A DNA stretch of 64,000 bases from Antedon mediterranea (taxonomy: Eukaryota > Echinodermata > Crinoidea > Comatulida > Antedonidae), in the NCBI RefSeq assembly GCF_964355755.1, contig NC_092671.1, forward strand, positions 38,271,304 through 38,335,303, read 5' to 3'. Within the stretch, counting starts at the first letter, position 1; every line of letters begins with the position of its first letter. Shown here one piece after another: positions 16,456 through 28,100 of this stretch. The position numbers and the translations under genes were made by a program. Under the pieces are notes generated by a model. That model was not told the DNA's origin and ran no database searches. It saw only the letters and a list, made by a program, of their open reading frames with translations.

Positions 16456-17274
16456 TAACTTACAGTATTAGAGACCAAAAAAAATAAAACAAAGTAAAGA
16501 TATATTTTATGCAGGGATGAGAATCTCTTCTACCAGTCTTAATTCATGCCTCTGCCATATATCGATAAACGTACATTAAATTACAATTCCATTGTTTTGT
16601 TGTTACAAAGTGCGTTAACCCTGTCAAAGAGAAGTGAGTAGGCCCATTGAACAATATCTACCTCAGTGTGAACAGGTATCATTGAAAGGTGATCTAAATA
16701 AAACAACTTGAAAACAATGTGATCGATAAAGAAGGGCAGGTATAGCTGAACAAGATACAATAACAGGAAGAAGTATATAGTGTGTTGCTATAACAAAGAA
16801 GACATTGAAGATGTTTAAAGCCCACACGGTGCCAGTCGAATTGCTGTTAAATACAAGGCAGGTGGTCAAAGTGCAGGTGGCTGACTAAAAGTGTTGATGG
16901 TCATGATATTCAATGGGTAAGTACCTTAATATCGTATGAACAATTGATGCTGTTACCTTCTTGCTCATATTTTATAGGTTTTATGTTCAATTCATTTTCG
17001 TTTGGATCTTAAAGAGAGTTTGATGTTCATAAGTTCATTATTTTTAAAATGTAGGTCCCGTATCGTTTAAAATATTTTGGTTTTTCGAACTGAAGATTTT
17101 TTTCCTCACATAAACTTTTAATTTTATTAATTCAAAATTGGCAAGTTTTTCTCATTTTGTTAGAATTGACTGTTATAATTTCTGCTGTTCGTTATAAATG
17201 TTGTCTTACTTCTAATTCACTTTGCGCTGATATAGCTGCATTATGGGAGTATTATTATGTTTCCATACGTGTAT

Positions 17275-17415
17275 GATCCAAAAAAATGTGATGTGCCTAA
17301 ATATGGCAGTGATATGCCCAAATATGGTAGTGATATAACATCATCATGATTGTCCATAAATAGGCATATCACATTTTGTTGTCACATAAGGTTTGGCAGT
17401 TTAGACAGAGCTTTA
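17275..17415 (+). mobile_element. TA-MITE copy, left end lost
   Basis: Starts at AAAAAAATGTGATGTGCCTA and runs to GTTTAGACAGAGCTTTA. A (TTA)n microsatellite follows at 17419-17443. Confidence 0.75.
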
Positions 17416-17443
17416 GAAGATTTATTATTATTATTATTATTAT

Positions 17444-18576
17444 TTTACACAAAATTTTATAATTTCTTTTGTAAAAGTTCCTCTGTATCTGATCCTTGGC
17501 CGTTTCTGTAAGGAAATTCGCATTAAGGTGATTAAACTTGAAATGCCGTGTTTTTATAACAATAAGATGGTTTATATCACAATTAACAATTTTGTCGGCG
17601 TAATTGTCAACTAAACCTTTGTAATTACGATTTAGTTGTCTCGCCTCATCAGACAATTCATTTGTTAATGGATATTGTAAAGTATATTCTCCAAGTGCTT
17701 TTACCACCTGCACTTTTTAATTTAAGTTCAGTCTAAGTAAGTGTGAGCATGGGAAGAGTAAAATTCTCACTCTTCCCTTAATTAGTTTCTTAATCTGACA
17801 GTGTAGTATAGGTACACAAATAAAGTTGAAGTACGTGTGTAAATCTCGAAGATATTCATAATTTATGTTCCCAAATTATGTTAAAATGCACTGTGAAATG
17901 TACTTTATAGCCAGTCTTCTGCATAGAGCTATATATGGCAATCCTATTTTAGTGTCACTTGTGGTTATTTTCTTATGAATTTTAACGTTTGTATTGGAAA
18001 ATGTTACGGTTTCAGCCTTCTTGCTATTTGTGGCATTTTTCGTCTTTTTTTGGACAATAAACCTGAATTATTATTTATTATCAATCATTTTACACAATAA
18101 ATAGGCCATATAGGTGCACAATCAAAGTAATTTATTTTGTCAGGTCAACAGGGGGTCAATACTATAATAAGCCTAATAATTATTATAATCTCTATTGTAA
18201 TATTACGGTAATGATATTCACCTCCGGCGTAACTCAACCGTATTTATTCTAGCATCTATTTTGACCAATATAATAACAGCATTCATATAATTTCAATCAA
18301 AATCACATGCCATTTCTGTGTTCTTAATTGACTGTTCGCGGACTGCATTACCGGAGCGTCATGTCGCCATAGTTACCATTATTCTCTTAAACACTTCATA
18401 ACTATTCACATGGATATCAACCTATTAGTATCATAGAAACGAAAACGGAATAAGTAGGAACGTTTTGGTCGAATTTGACAGCGTTTTGTTCGTAATTAGC
18501 TCGTTTTTGTTAAGTTTAAAATTGTGTAAAGGTGTGGTCTCGCGATTGAATATCAGTAAGTTTCTTCACCGTTGCA
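17444..18576. other. No gene recognised; promoter side of the 18.6-kb gene
   Basis: A minus-strand frame of up to 114 codons at 17369-17713 runs through the microsatellite and MITE end and has no recognisable domain. The 200 bases before 18577 are less AT-rich and may hold the promoter and 5' UTR of the gene starting there. Confidence 0.3.
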
Positions 18577-21500
18577 ATGATGGAGAAAGAAGACGAAGAG
18601 GAAGAAGATGAGGAGAAAGAAGATAAAGACGAAGAAGATATAGAGGATATAAATTGTCAAGCATTTTCCAAGTAGGCCTATTAAAAGAAGCCACCTCACC
18701 TCAGGCGTACGACATCAGTCTAGAAACGTGAAGTATAATGTGTAGGCCCTACAATAATTTTAAACTCAGTTTAGAAACGTAGTTCAAAAGTAACGTTTAC
18801 AAATATTATATTCAAACAAAAAAAACTTCGAGGAATTGTATTGGGATTGAACTATGCATCCATGATGGTTGTAAAATGACGAGGAAAAGAGAAAACTACT
18901 TCATTTGAGAATGGAACATGCTAACTGCTGACCAAACAAGTTGTAAGTATTCGAATTTCAATGTTAAATATAACCTGTGTTTTAAAACTCAACGGTTTGT
19001 AAAATTGTCTTGTTTGGTGGTAAAAATGAATTGGTATAGTGAAAAATACCAGATCTAAATTTACTGTGGTAAAATTAAAACGAATGTGAATTCAGTGCTA
19101 TTCATTTGAAAATATGGTATAAAGCCCTGTCTACACTATCAAACATTATGTGACAACAAAAATGTGATGTTATATGATGCCATATCACTACCATATTTGA
19201 GCACATCACACTTTATTTTGTCAAACTAGTTTGATAGTGTAGACAGAGCTTAAGATATTTTACGTTTCTTCTTTTTATTTTATTTGTACTAAGGTTGTGA
19301 TTAAAGCTACGTTCACACTATACGCACGCGCATATGTTCTGTTATGCGATATAGGCCTATATACCATTACACCTTTCATCTTCCTTTTAGTTAGGTAATT
19401 TCAGATTGTTTTAGAAATGAGTCATTTTAACACAATTTTTCGTTTATATATTTGTGTCTTGTTATGATTTAATAAAATATATTATCATTTTAATTCATCC
19501 GGATGAAACCATCATCTGTATAAATATGACAAGTTTTCCCGCCCTAGCCGAGCTGAATTAAGCAGACACCCTACAACATTTCTGTATCTAGTTAGGCCTA
19601 GCTTTATAAGCTTCACATCCAACAAAGTACAGTTACTGTATATGTTATAAATACTGTCCTTGCTCTGTCCATCGTGATAATAATGTATTAATGAGATTCA
19701 CAGCCTTACAGACTATATAACAGGTACAGTGTATTATATATTGATCATTCTATTATGCTGCCTTCAGTCGTGATCATTCGTTTATAACTAGCCTTATTGA
19801 TCGGATTCGTGCCCTTCGATGAAAGTCGAACACAAGACGTTTGTTTGAGTAAAACTTATTATGTATAAATGCAAACAGACATAATTATTTTTCTGATTAT
19901 CAATTGAGTTACGTTCTTAGTTCGACAAACCACACAGCGAAAATTAAATTTATGTAAATTGGTGACAATTGACTCCATGACAATATTAGCTATTGATTTC
20001 ATATCCTAATGATATTTATTTAATTTTATGCATTTCTGTGATTATTATTATATGGGTCAAAGTCTAGTGTGTCTGTTTTTCCTATTTCAACGCAGAACAT
20101 TTGTTTTCTGCTGCTGTAGAGACGGGTTATAATATTGGGGTTTATGCGGCTGATACTACTGAATGAATAACCCTTGAACACATAACAAGTATACAATACA
20201 GGACTAGATACGACGGCTCAAACACTTTTAATGTTATGCTATGCAGTTTTTTGTCTAATTTAACGATTCGTTTTAAATAGGCCTATTTCCCGGTTGTAGG
20301 TGCTTACGAATACCGTATCTTAATATATATTATATATATATTATTAAGACCTGTAATATAAATGTGTCACTTATGTTTTATATTTCGCCTGAAGAGTGCG
20401 ACCAGCTACATGCTGGTCATACAAAACAGATTTGTAGCGATAAAAACAATGAAGTAACCATGTTTTCTGCTGTTATTTTATTTATTTATGCTCTAAATTG
20501 GTATCGAGCACTCTATCCTAACGGTCTGATACTTTCAACCTTAGTATATAAATATATATGTTTAGTACAAACCAAGCCGTAACAATTAGTTACCATGCGA
20601 AATATTTTGAACTTTTCTGTACGTGAAAAAATATATCGTAATTCTAGGAGAGGTTGTTTGGAAATTCTACTCCACTCCGGTCCGCTAAATGTAAACATTT
20701 GCTTATTTTAACAAAAAATCAATAAACTAGATGACAACATTCTTTTCTTCTTCTTCAATTTCAGTTTACATCAAGATTCGCCAGAGGAATGGAAGCAACC
20801 TTTAGGCCTAGAACGTAAATCTGTGTACTTAACCAATCAGACGTCTGCGCGTCATCCGGGTCTGTTCCTCCAACATTTCACAAATAGTATCAACAACGCG
20901 TTACGTAAACAAACACGCGCACGCACCCGTACATTTTCTGCACACGAACTAATTGCTTTGAGTAACCCGGCTGTGTACAATACATGTCTTAGTAACAAAC
21001 GTAGATGGAGGTCGTCTGATTATCAAAGAACACTCCCGCCAATAAGAGACATAAGTTGTCTGCGTAGAATAAACATATTATCAAGCCGGAACACCAGCAA
21101 TTTAAGTAGCAAAAACAGTGTTCCAAAAAAGCATGAAAATAAACCACTTGGTTGCGTTGTTAAAACAGAGGTACAATGTCAGCTAAAGTTGCCAAAAGTT
21201 ATGGAGATCACCGACCAGTTGGGAAACGATTGGGAAATTATTCAAGGTTGTAAGAGTAAGAATGAAAAAGGAATCCATAAGATGAATAAAGTGATTGATT
21301 TCAAAAAGAAAAATACTGATGAAAAAGGCCAGTCACAATCATCTCTTAATGAAAGACTATCCTCAAGCCCACCAGACGTCCGCAGTACAATTCAAAAACA
21401 AGAAACAGTTTCTACCGATAATAAAATAAACCAAACAAATAAACACAACCTACAACTGAACAAACAACTGGATAATAATGAGGTTATAGAAACAGCAACA

Positions 21501-22991
21501 CATGTTGACAAGAAAACTGTCATGTTAAAATATCAGATGTTAGTAAGAACCGGTAAAATATCTTATACAGAATATCTTCAAATAATGTCGGAAATAGCGC
21601 ATAAATTTCGATTTTATCACCCAAACGAAAGGAGAGGAATACCCATAATATCGGAGCAAACATCAAATGGATCAAGAGTGCCAGTAACAATAGAGGAAAA
21701 ATCGTCCAACATCGACAAGATCCGTATAAGTAACACTATACCACCGGAGACAAACGGAATTTGTAGTAACAACATTTTACCATCGGAGGAGACAAACGGA
21801 ACCTGTAGTAGCAACACTATACCACCGGAGACAAACGGAACCTGTAGTAGCAACACTATACCACCGGAGACAAACGGAACCTGTAGTAGCAACACTATAC
21901 CACCGAAGACAAACGGAATCAGTAGTAGCAACATTTTAAAACCACTGGAGAAAGACGGAATATGCAGTAGTAATACTTTACCACCGGAGTTAGAAAGATT
22001 ATATTCGCGGCCGTTTATTACCACTAAAAACTTAAGTTTGGTAGACAAACTTCCTGCCGACTTTTTACAGAAAGACCGTGACCAAATTCGCTCAATCTAC
22101 CCGATGTTTGATTTTATTCTAGAAAAAGAAAAGCGCCACAATGTTCACAAACATAAAGTACTTACAAATAAGACGCACAGGGTCGAACTTTGCCCACCAT
22201 TGAAATACAGTACTTTTAAACAATTTAAACTACCACTATCATCAGACAATACGAAATTGAAGCAAAAAGTTAACACGAAACACGCTACTATGAAAAACAA
22301 AATAGTTCATCAAGAAAACAACGTAGAATCCAAAAATAAAGTAAGATTACCTGAAGAAACTCTTGTCAAAAATACACAATGTTGTAAAGTTTGTCCTCTA
22401 GCAGATAATCAAAGAAAAACTCGTCAAAACAGTGCTATAACAATGTCTGATCAAAAAGACATGTTACCTAAAATTATACAAAGGGAGAAAGCGGTTGTAG
22501 TAACAGACAGAATTTTATCTAGGCCTAGTAGAGATGCTGACGACGGACAACAGGTAAAAACGGTGGAAAACGACAAGAAACGCGTTACATGGAATGCAGA
22601 AGTAGGCCTACGATTTGATTCTTCGCTCTCTTTTGCAGTTCCAAATCCGCCACCTGTTACGCTGGATTACTGCAGTAACCATTCCATTGATGAAATTTCA
22701 GGGCAAGACAACTTTTCTGTCAAAGACATCGATACAGGTCACAACTATGACAGCGCAGTTGATCTAGTATTGTTTCCTCATCTTCAGCCTTCGGTGAAGA
22801 CGTTGGAATTGTCTCCTTGTCGGCGGTACAATGGTGATCAGCATGCATTGGCTACATCTGCTAACCACGCTGTTAGTCACAAAGTAAATGATGTAAAAAC
22901 TACTAAATGTTCATCAATTAAGACAGAAATTCCGAACAAGCCAATGATGAGCACTCAATATGTTGTATTTGTGTCTCCATTGAAATTATAA
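18577..22991 (+). CDS. Unrecognised disordered protein, about 773 aa
   Basis: Proposed as two exons: 18577-18671 and 20765-22991. Exon 1 starts with two ATGs, encodes an acidic run rich in Glu and Asp, and ends at AA before GTAGGC. Exon 2 begins after TTTCAG at 20764. The phases fit (2 nt plus 1 nt), and the exon 2 frame has no good ATG near its head, which supports an upstream exon. The body is Lys/Asn/Ser-rich and probably disordered. A short helical-looking stretch (LVRTGKISYTEYLQIMSEIA) lies near residue 300. A 13-residue tandem repeat (SSNTIPPETNGTC) spans about residues 353-440. Near the C-terminus KKRVTWNAEV contains RVTW, which fits the RVxF docking motif for protein phosphatase 1; that is inference. 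A CCKVCP motif sits between them. I recognise no family. A possible poly(A) signal is AATAAA at 23126 or 23651. Confidence 0.65.
19121..19253 (-). mobile_element. TA-MITE copy in intron 1 of the 18.6-kb gene
   Basis: Ends AAAGCCCTGTCTACACTATC and GATAGTGTAGACAGAGCTTA, in reverse orientation to most copies. Confidence 0.8.
21729..21990 (+). repeat. 39-bp coding tandem repeat
   Basis: About six units of 39 bases, with the middle three nearly identical (AGTAGCAACACTATACCACC). The outer units are diverged. It is in frame within the disordered protein and adds 13 residues per unit. Confidence 0.85.
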
Positions 22992-23069
22992 AGGCAGCAG
23001 CATATACAAATACAAACACTCCGTTAGGACATCTCCCGGAAGCACCTAACTTTACAACCAACCATCTTT

Positions 23070-23290
23070 AAGCTTGGTTCCCACTAAGACGTAACGCAAG
23101 GACGTAAACGCAATGCAAATGACCAAATAAAGCTTGGTTCCCACTAGGACGCAACGCAAGGACGAAGACGCAACGCAAGTTAGTTGACCAATCACAAGCA
23201 ATTGTTCGAATAATCAATCGCATTTGATTGGTCAAATTACTTACGTTGCATTACGTACTTGCGTTGCGTCTCTAGTGGGAACCAAGCTTA
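23070..23290. mobile_element. GCTTGGTTCCC-ended MITE, nested copies
   Basis: Two left ends (23070 and 23130) both read AAGCTTGGTTCCCACTA, followed by GACGCAACGCAAGGACG. The right end is AGTGGGAACCAAGCTTA. The interior has TTGACCAATCACAAGC and a TTCGAA centre. Two further copies lie at 38200 and 38853. Confidence 0.75.
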
Positions 23291-23495
23291 TCTTACGTTG
23301 CGTTACGTCCGTGTTTTGCGTCTGTAGTGGGAACCAAGCTTATCTTACGTTGCGTTACGTCCGTGTGTTGGGTCTCTAGTGGGAACCAAGCTTATCTTAC
23401 GTTGCATTACGTCCGTGTGTTGCGTCTGTAGTGGGAACCAAGCTTATCTTACGTTGCGTTACGTCCGTGTGTTGCGTCTGTAGTGGGAACCAAGC
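23270..23495. repeat. 52-bp tandem repeat made of a MITE end
   Basis: Four units, each containing GCTTATCTTACGTTGCGTTA and ending AGTGGGAACCAA, follow the right end of the MITE. The unit is the MITE terminal arm itself, amplified in tandem. Confidence 0.8.
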
Positions 23496-23904
23496 ATTAT
23501 GAAACATTCCCCCCTTTAAGGGTACACTTTGTTGGGACTCAAAGGTATCCCCTTACTGTATGGTATTTTGCGTAGTATGGTAATCCTGGTTTACCGTTTT
23601 TCAGCACCATTGATGTGATGCATGTTTGATACACAAAATACAAACAGCACAATAAACTCCCTCATTAATCTGATATATGGTCAAAGGTTAATTAATGTTG
23701 TGGATTTAGTTTAAGGCACATTCATGAATAATGTCTTCCAGTTTGAAAAAGTGAGATCTCTTATCAGAATCTCCGTCCATGTACAGAACTGTAGTAGTAG
23801 TCGTCGTTGTATACTAGAGAAATGTAAGTTATGTAATAAATAGTACAAATAATATTATTTATATCTATACTATTACGTATTAATCTATCATTGATGATTA
23901 AACG

Positions 23905-24226
23905 TTTAAAGATGTATTGTCCCCTTGAAAAATATTTATTTTTACATTTTTTGTAGAATATGTAATTTTATTGTTACATAATAGTTATCCACTTTGACCA
24001 AAAACTGGATCGAAAAAAAAAAAGTATTTACCTGAAAAAATGTAATTTAAAGCAAAAAATATTTAAATTGTCTGTCAGAACATGAGTTTTTGGGTAAAAT
24101 TAACCGTTTATTTATATAAATGGTTTTTTTTCTACATAAGTCAATAACTTCATTGAAACTGAAAAATGGCCTATTAAAAGCCTGATTTTATTAATCTTCA
24201 TTTTTCATGATTTTGACATCTTTAAT
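23905..24226. mobile_element. TTTAAAG-ended MITE copy
   Basis: Left end TTTAAAGATGTATTGTCCCC; the right end is worn down to GACATCTTTAA. Interior matches the 12084 copy. Confidence 0.75.
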
Positions 24227-24417
24227 ATTATTATACAAAGCTATAATTTGACTAAAGTAGGCCCTATGTTGTAGCAATTGAGTTGTGTATTGATAACTAA
24301 ATAAAATGATGTTTGACAAATATTTATTTTTATTCATTATGAATTCAATAAGTGTACTCGTATATTTAAAGCTATATTACTTTATTAGGAATGACACGAC
24401 AGGTCATAGGGGAAATA

Positions 24418-24652
24418 ATGACCAATTACTAAAGAGTTGATTGTCATACTGACCAACCACTATAGAGTGTATTTCCATACTGACCAAACACTATAGAGTG
24501 GATCTCCATACTGACCTATCACTATAGAGTGGATTTTCTAACTGACCAATCACTATAGAGTGGATTTTCAAACTGACCAATCACTATAGAGTGGATTTTC
24601 AAACTGACCAATCACTATAGAGTGGATTTTCAAACTCACCAATCATCAGAGG
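24418..24652. repeat. 31-bp minisatellite, about seven units
   Basis: Units contain CTGACCAATCACTATAGAGT followed by GGATTTTCAAA. The left units are more diverged than the right ones, which suggests growth at the right side. Confidence 0.85.
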
Positions 24653-24808
24653 GCATGGACTGCTCTACATAGTATAAATAAGGTATGCAAAATAATACCA
24701 TATTCAGAATTCAGCTGCTACAATATACAGTTTTAAAATATAATATTGTTTACAAACAAATTAAAACCTAATGATTGTATGTCACAGTTGATCCTGAATG
24801 GAAAAACA

Positions 24809-24959
24809 AAGTTATCTGTCTACAATATCAAACTAGTTTGGCCAAAAATGTGCCCAAATATGGTAGTGGTATGCCCAAGTATGGTAGTCATGACATCATC
24901 ATGTCCATATATGGACACATCACATGTTTTTGTCACATAATAGTGTAGACAGAGCTTAA
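24809..24959 (+). mobile_element. TA-MITE copy downstream of DERA
   Basis: Left end GTTATCTGTCTACAATATCA and right end AATAGTGTAGACAGAGCTTA, with two core units. Confidence 0.8.
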
Positions 24960-25111
24960 TATAAACCACACTACCAAACCATCCCAAAAGAACATTCCAA
25001 GCACCAGACAGTGCTTATTAATAAATAAAATAAATTTCTTACACATGGTTTGATGAGTAAATATAAATATATGGAAGCACTATACCAAATGGGTTCATTA
25101 AAATTCCATCA

Positions 25112-28100
25112 TCAAGCCATGGCAAATTCAAAGGATGCAGCGTATCGGCCTGTTACGCTATGATACATCTGTCGCTCTATATCACCCAGTAAAGAACTTG
25201 CGCCAATACGGAACAGGTTAGGTTTCATCCACTCCTCTCCAAGTTCTTCTTTCATCAGTGACAGCCATACGCAGGAATCCTTGGCTGTTCGGATACCACC
25301 AGCTGGTTTAAAACCAACCTACAAAATAAAATGTCAAATTCACTGAGCAGTGGCGGATTCAGGATTTTGATATAGGGAGCCCAGGGCCTAAAAGTGGTGT
25401 TAAATGAAGAGCTGAGCTTAATAATCTTTTTCCGTTGGATCCACTCCTGCTGAGGGTAATCAAAACTTTCCCCCATTCAAGCTATTATTTCAGTTCTATA
25501 TTAAAACATCAAAAATCACAAATCTTGAAGCACAATAAATGAATACCACTTTACCAATTTAAGTAAAATACTATTTAAGGAAAATATCTCACTTAAGTGT
25601 GATTGTTGAATATGGCCACCCCTAGGCAACTTAATGGCGCTGTAGCTAGATGGTTAACATGCTTGCCTTGCAATCCCAAGGTCCAAGGTTCAATCCTGAC
25701 CTAGTGCCAGAGTAACTCACAACTCTTTCAACTCCACTCCCTAAGCCTCAAATGAGACTTAGTTTATAACCACGATAAATTATTGCATAGTTTATCAATC
25801 CAGTAATTGGCAAGTTACTTGCTGTTGGATGCATATAAAATCAATTTTAAAGTCAAAATGTTTAACAAATGATGGTGTACCTTAAATCCTGTGCGTTTAT
25901 AATATTCTCTGATAGCTCTGACCATAACAAGACCAACTGGTAAAATAGCATTTACGCCTTCCTTTCCAGTTGAAGTTTTAATAAAATCAGAACCTAAAAT
26001 CAACATTGCCACGTCACATAATTATTTAAGAGCGGAACCGGTAAAATTGTACTTATGATTTAAAAATACTGTGACAAACGTAAAGGCTTGTTTACACTAT
26101 CAAACTTGATATATATGATTGAATTGATTGATTGAAATATATATTTATACTGGGCGACCTCTTCAGTCAAAGACTGGTCTCCCAGAGGGCCCAGTTGGTG
26201 ATCAGTGGCTGTGAAGTACTAATACACCGGGGTAAACCCCTACTCGTCTCGAAAGATGTACTAGGTTCTTTAAAGTGCACACGAGCTAGATGTGTATACT
26301 GGACCTACAGTTTATAGTCTTTATCCGAGAAGACTCGTTCTACCACCAGAACCATGGAGTGAGTGAGCCTCGAACCCCTGCCGATGTTATGGCTACGTAA
26401 TTACGGTTCCACTGTCTTAACCGCTCGGCCACTCACTCACTGGACATGATGATCATATATTTGACCATATCACCACCATATTTGGGTACATCACATTTTT
26501 TTTTTTTGTCAAACTAGTTTGATAGTGTGGACAGAGCGTAAAGTTAAAACTTAATCAATGGTTATGAAGTTTTTATTGGTTATTGTAGAATATAACCTTA
26601 GCAAGTTTTTTTTTCATCAGCCGTAAAGCAAAACAAGCTTGAATGAAAAGCCCTTTTTTTTTAAAAGTTGTTCAGTAAAGTTAAAACTTATTAAATTGCA
26701 AACAGAATTATTTAATTACAATCACCCTCAACACACCATTAAACAACTTACCGGCCATCATGGCTACCAGACTGGCTTTGTAAACATTTGTCAATGAGCC
26801 AAGTTCACCAGTAGCTAGGATAGACTTCATGTGAGCAGGACCACAGGCATCACGGAATGCCTTTAACTCATCATATACACCTAGAAATAAATATAATTTT
26901 TAATTTTTAACTAGACGACACTAAATAGTTTGCGTTTACCATGTAACCATGTAATGCAAAGCTCTGTCCACACTATCAAACTAGTTTGACAAAAAAAGTG
27001 TGATGTGCCCAAATATGGTAGTGATATGCCCATATATGGTAGTGATATGACATCATCATGTCCATATATGGGCAAATTACATTTTGTTTGTCACATAAAC
27101 TTTGATAGTGTAGACAAAGCTTTAGAGAGGGAGATACCCTCTCTGAATCAGTCATCTTCATAAACGATTGATAGTGTAGACAGAGCTTAACTTTTGTGCA
27201 TTTTTCCACTTCCACAGCAGGGGTCAAGGGTCAATGGTCAATGGGGGAGCAATGAGAGGAGCCAATAATACCTTGCCAATTTCCACCTAGTGCATATGCT
27301 CTGTTGATGACGATGTCAATCTCAGTAGCACCATCTTCTACAGCTAACTTAATTTCTGCCAAGCGAATCTTAAAGTGAGTCTGACCAGCTGGAAACCCAG
27401 TTGCAACTAAAAACAAGTCATAATTTTAAAATATTATAATATAACACTTGTTAACTGGGAAATACATTAAAGATGATATGTATAAAATATTATAATAACA
27501 CTTGTATTAATAAGGTTTATCGCAAATAGCGTGAGTGATGCATGATCAGCCGCGTAACAAGGGGGTCTTGTCAGGGGGGGGGGGCAAAGAGGGGAAAATC
27601 CTTCCAGACACCAAGTACTTGAGCCACAGCCCCCCCATGGTGGGGGCTGTGGCGAAGCGAATTTTGGTAAATGACACCCCTAGATCGTCGGAAATGGTAC
27701 TCTCGCACACAAAATTCATGACAAATGGCGCCTAACTAGTAGTAGTTGGCCTGGAAATAACACTCCCATTTATTGCACAGCAATCAGCAAAATGATCGTA
27801 CATTTTCCACCGTTAAAAACACAGGTGACATAACATTTGAACATGTGAAAACCCAATCTAACATTGGATCCGCACCTGGCAAAGGTAGTAATTTTTCCGG
27901 TTAGAAGACTTAAACAGGGCCGTAACCAGGTTTGACGGCGGGGTGGATCGTTAAATTGTTTAGTGGAACCATACCCTCGAATTTTTTTTTCTCTATAGGC
28001 CTATGTATGGCCGCAAATCGCATTTCCGGCTAAACTCTTTTGTTTATGAACTATATAATTTGGTGAAATTTCCAGCCCACGAATTTCAATTGCCGACCTT

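Noticed and set aside
21617-22048. A 143-codon minus-strand frame over the 39-bp repeats
   Set aside because: Antisense shadow of the coding tandem repeat; the plus-strand frame is much longer.
26340-26441. A possible tRNA gene on the minus strand
   Set aside because: A and B boxes are present, but the acceptor stem does not pair well and the body and ATTG tail continue as a SINE.
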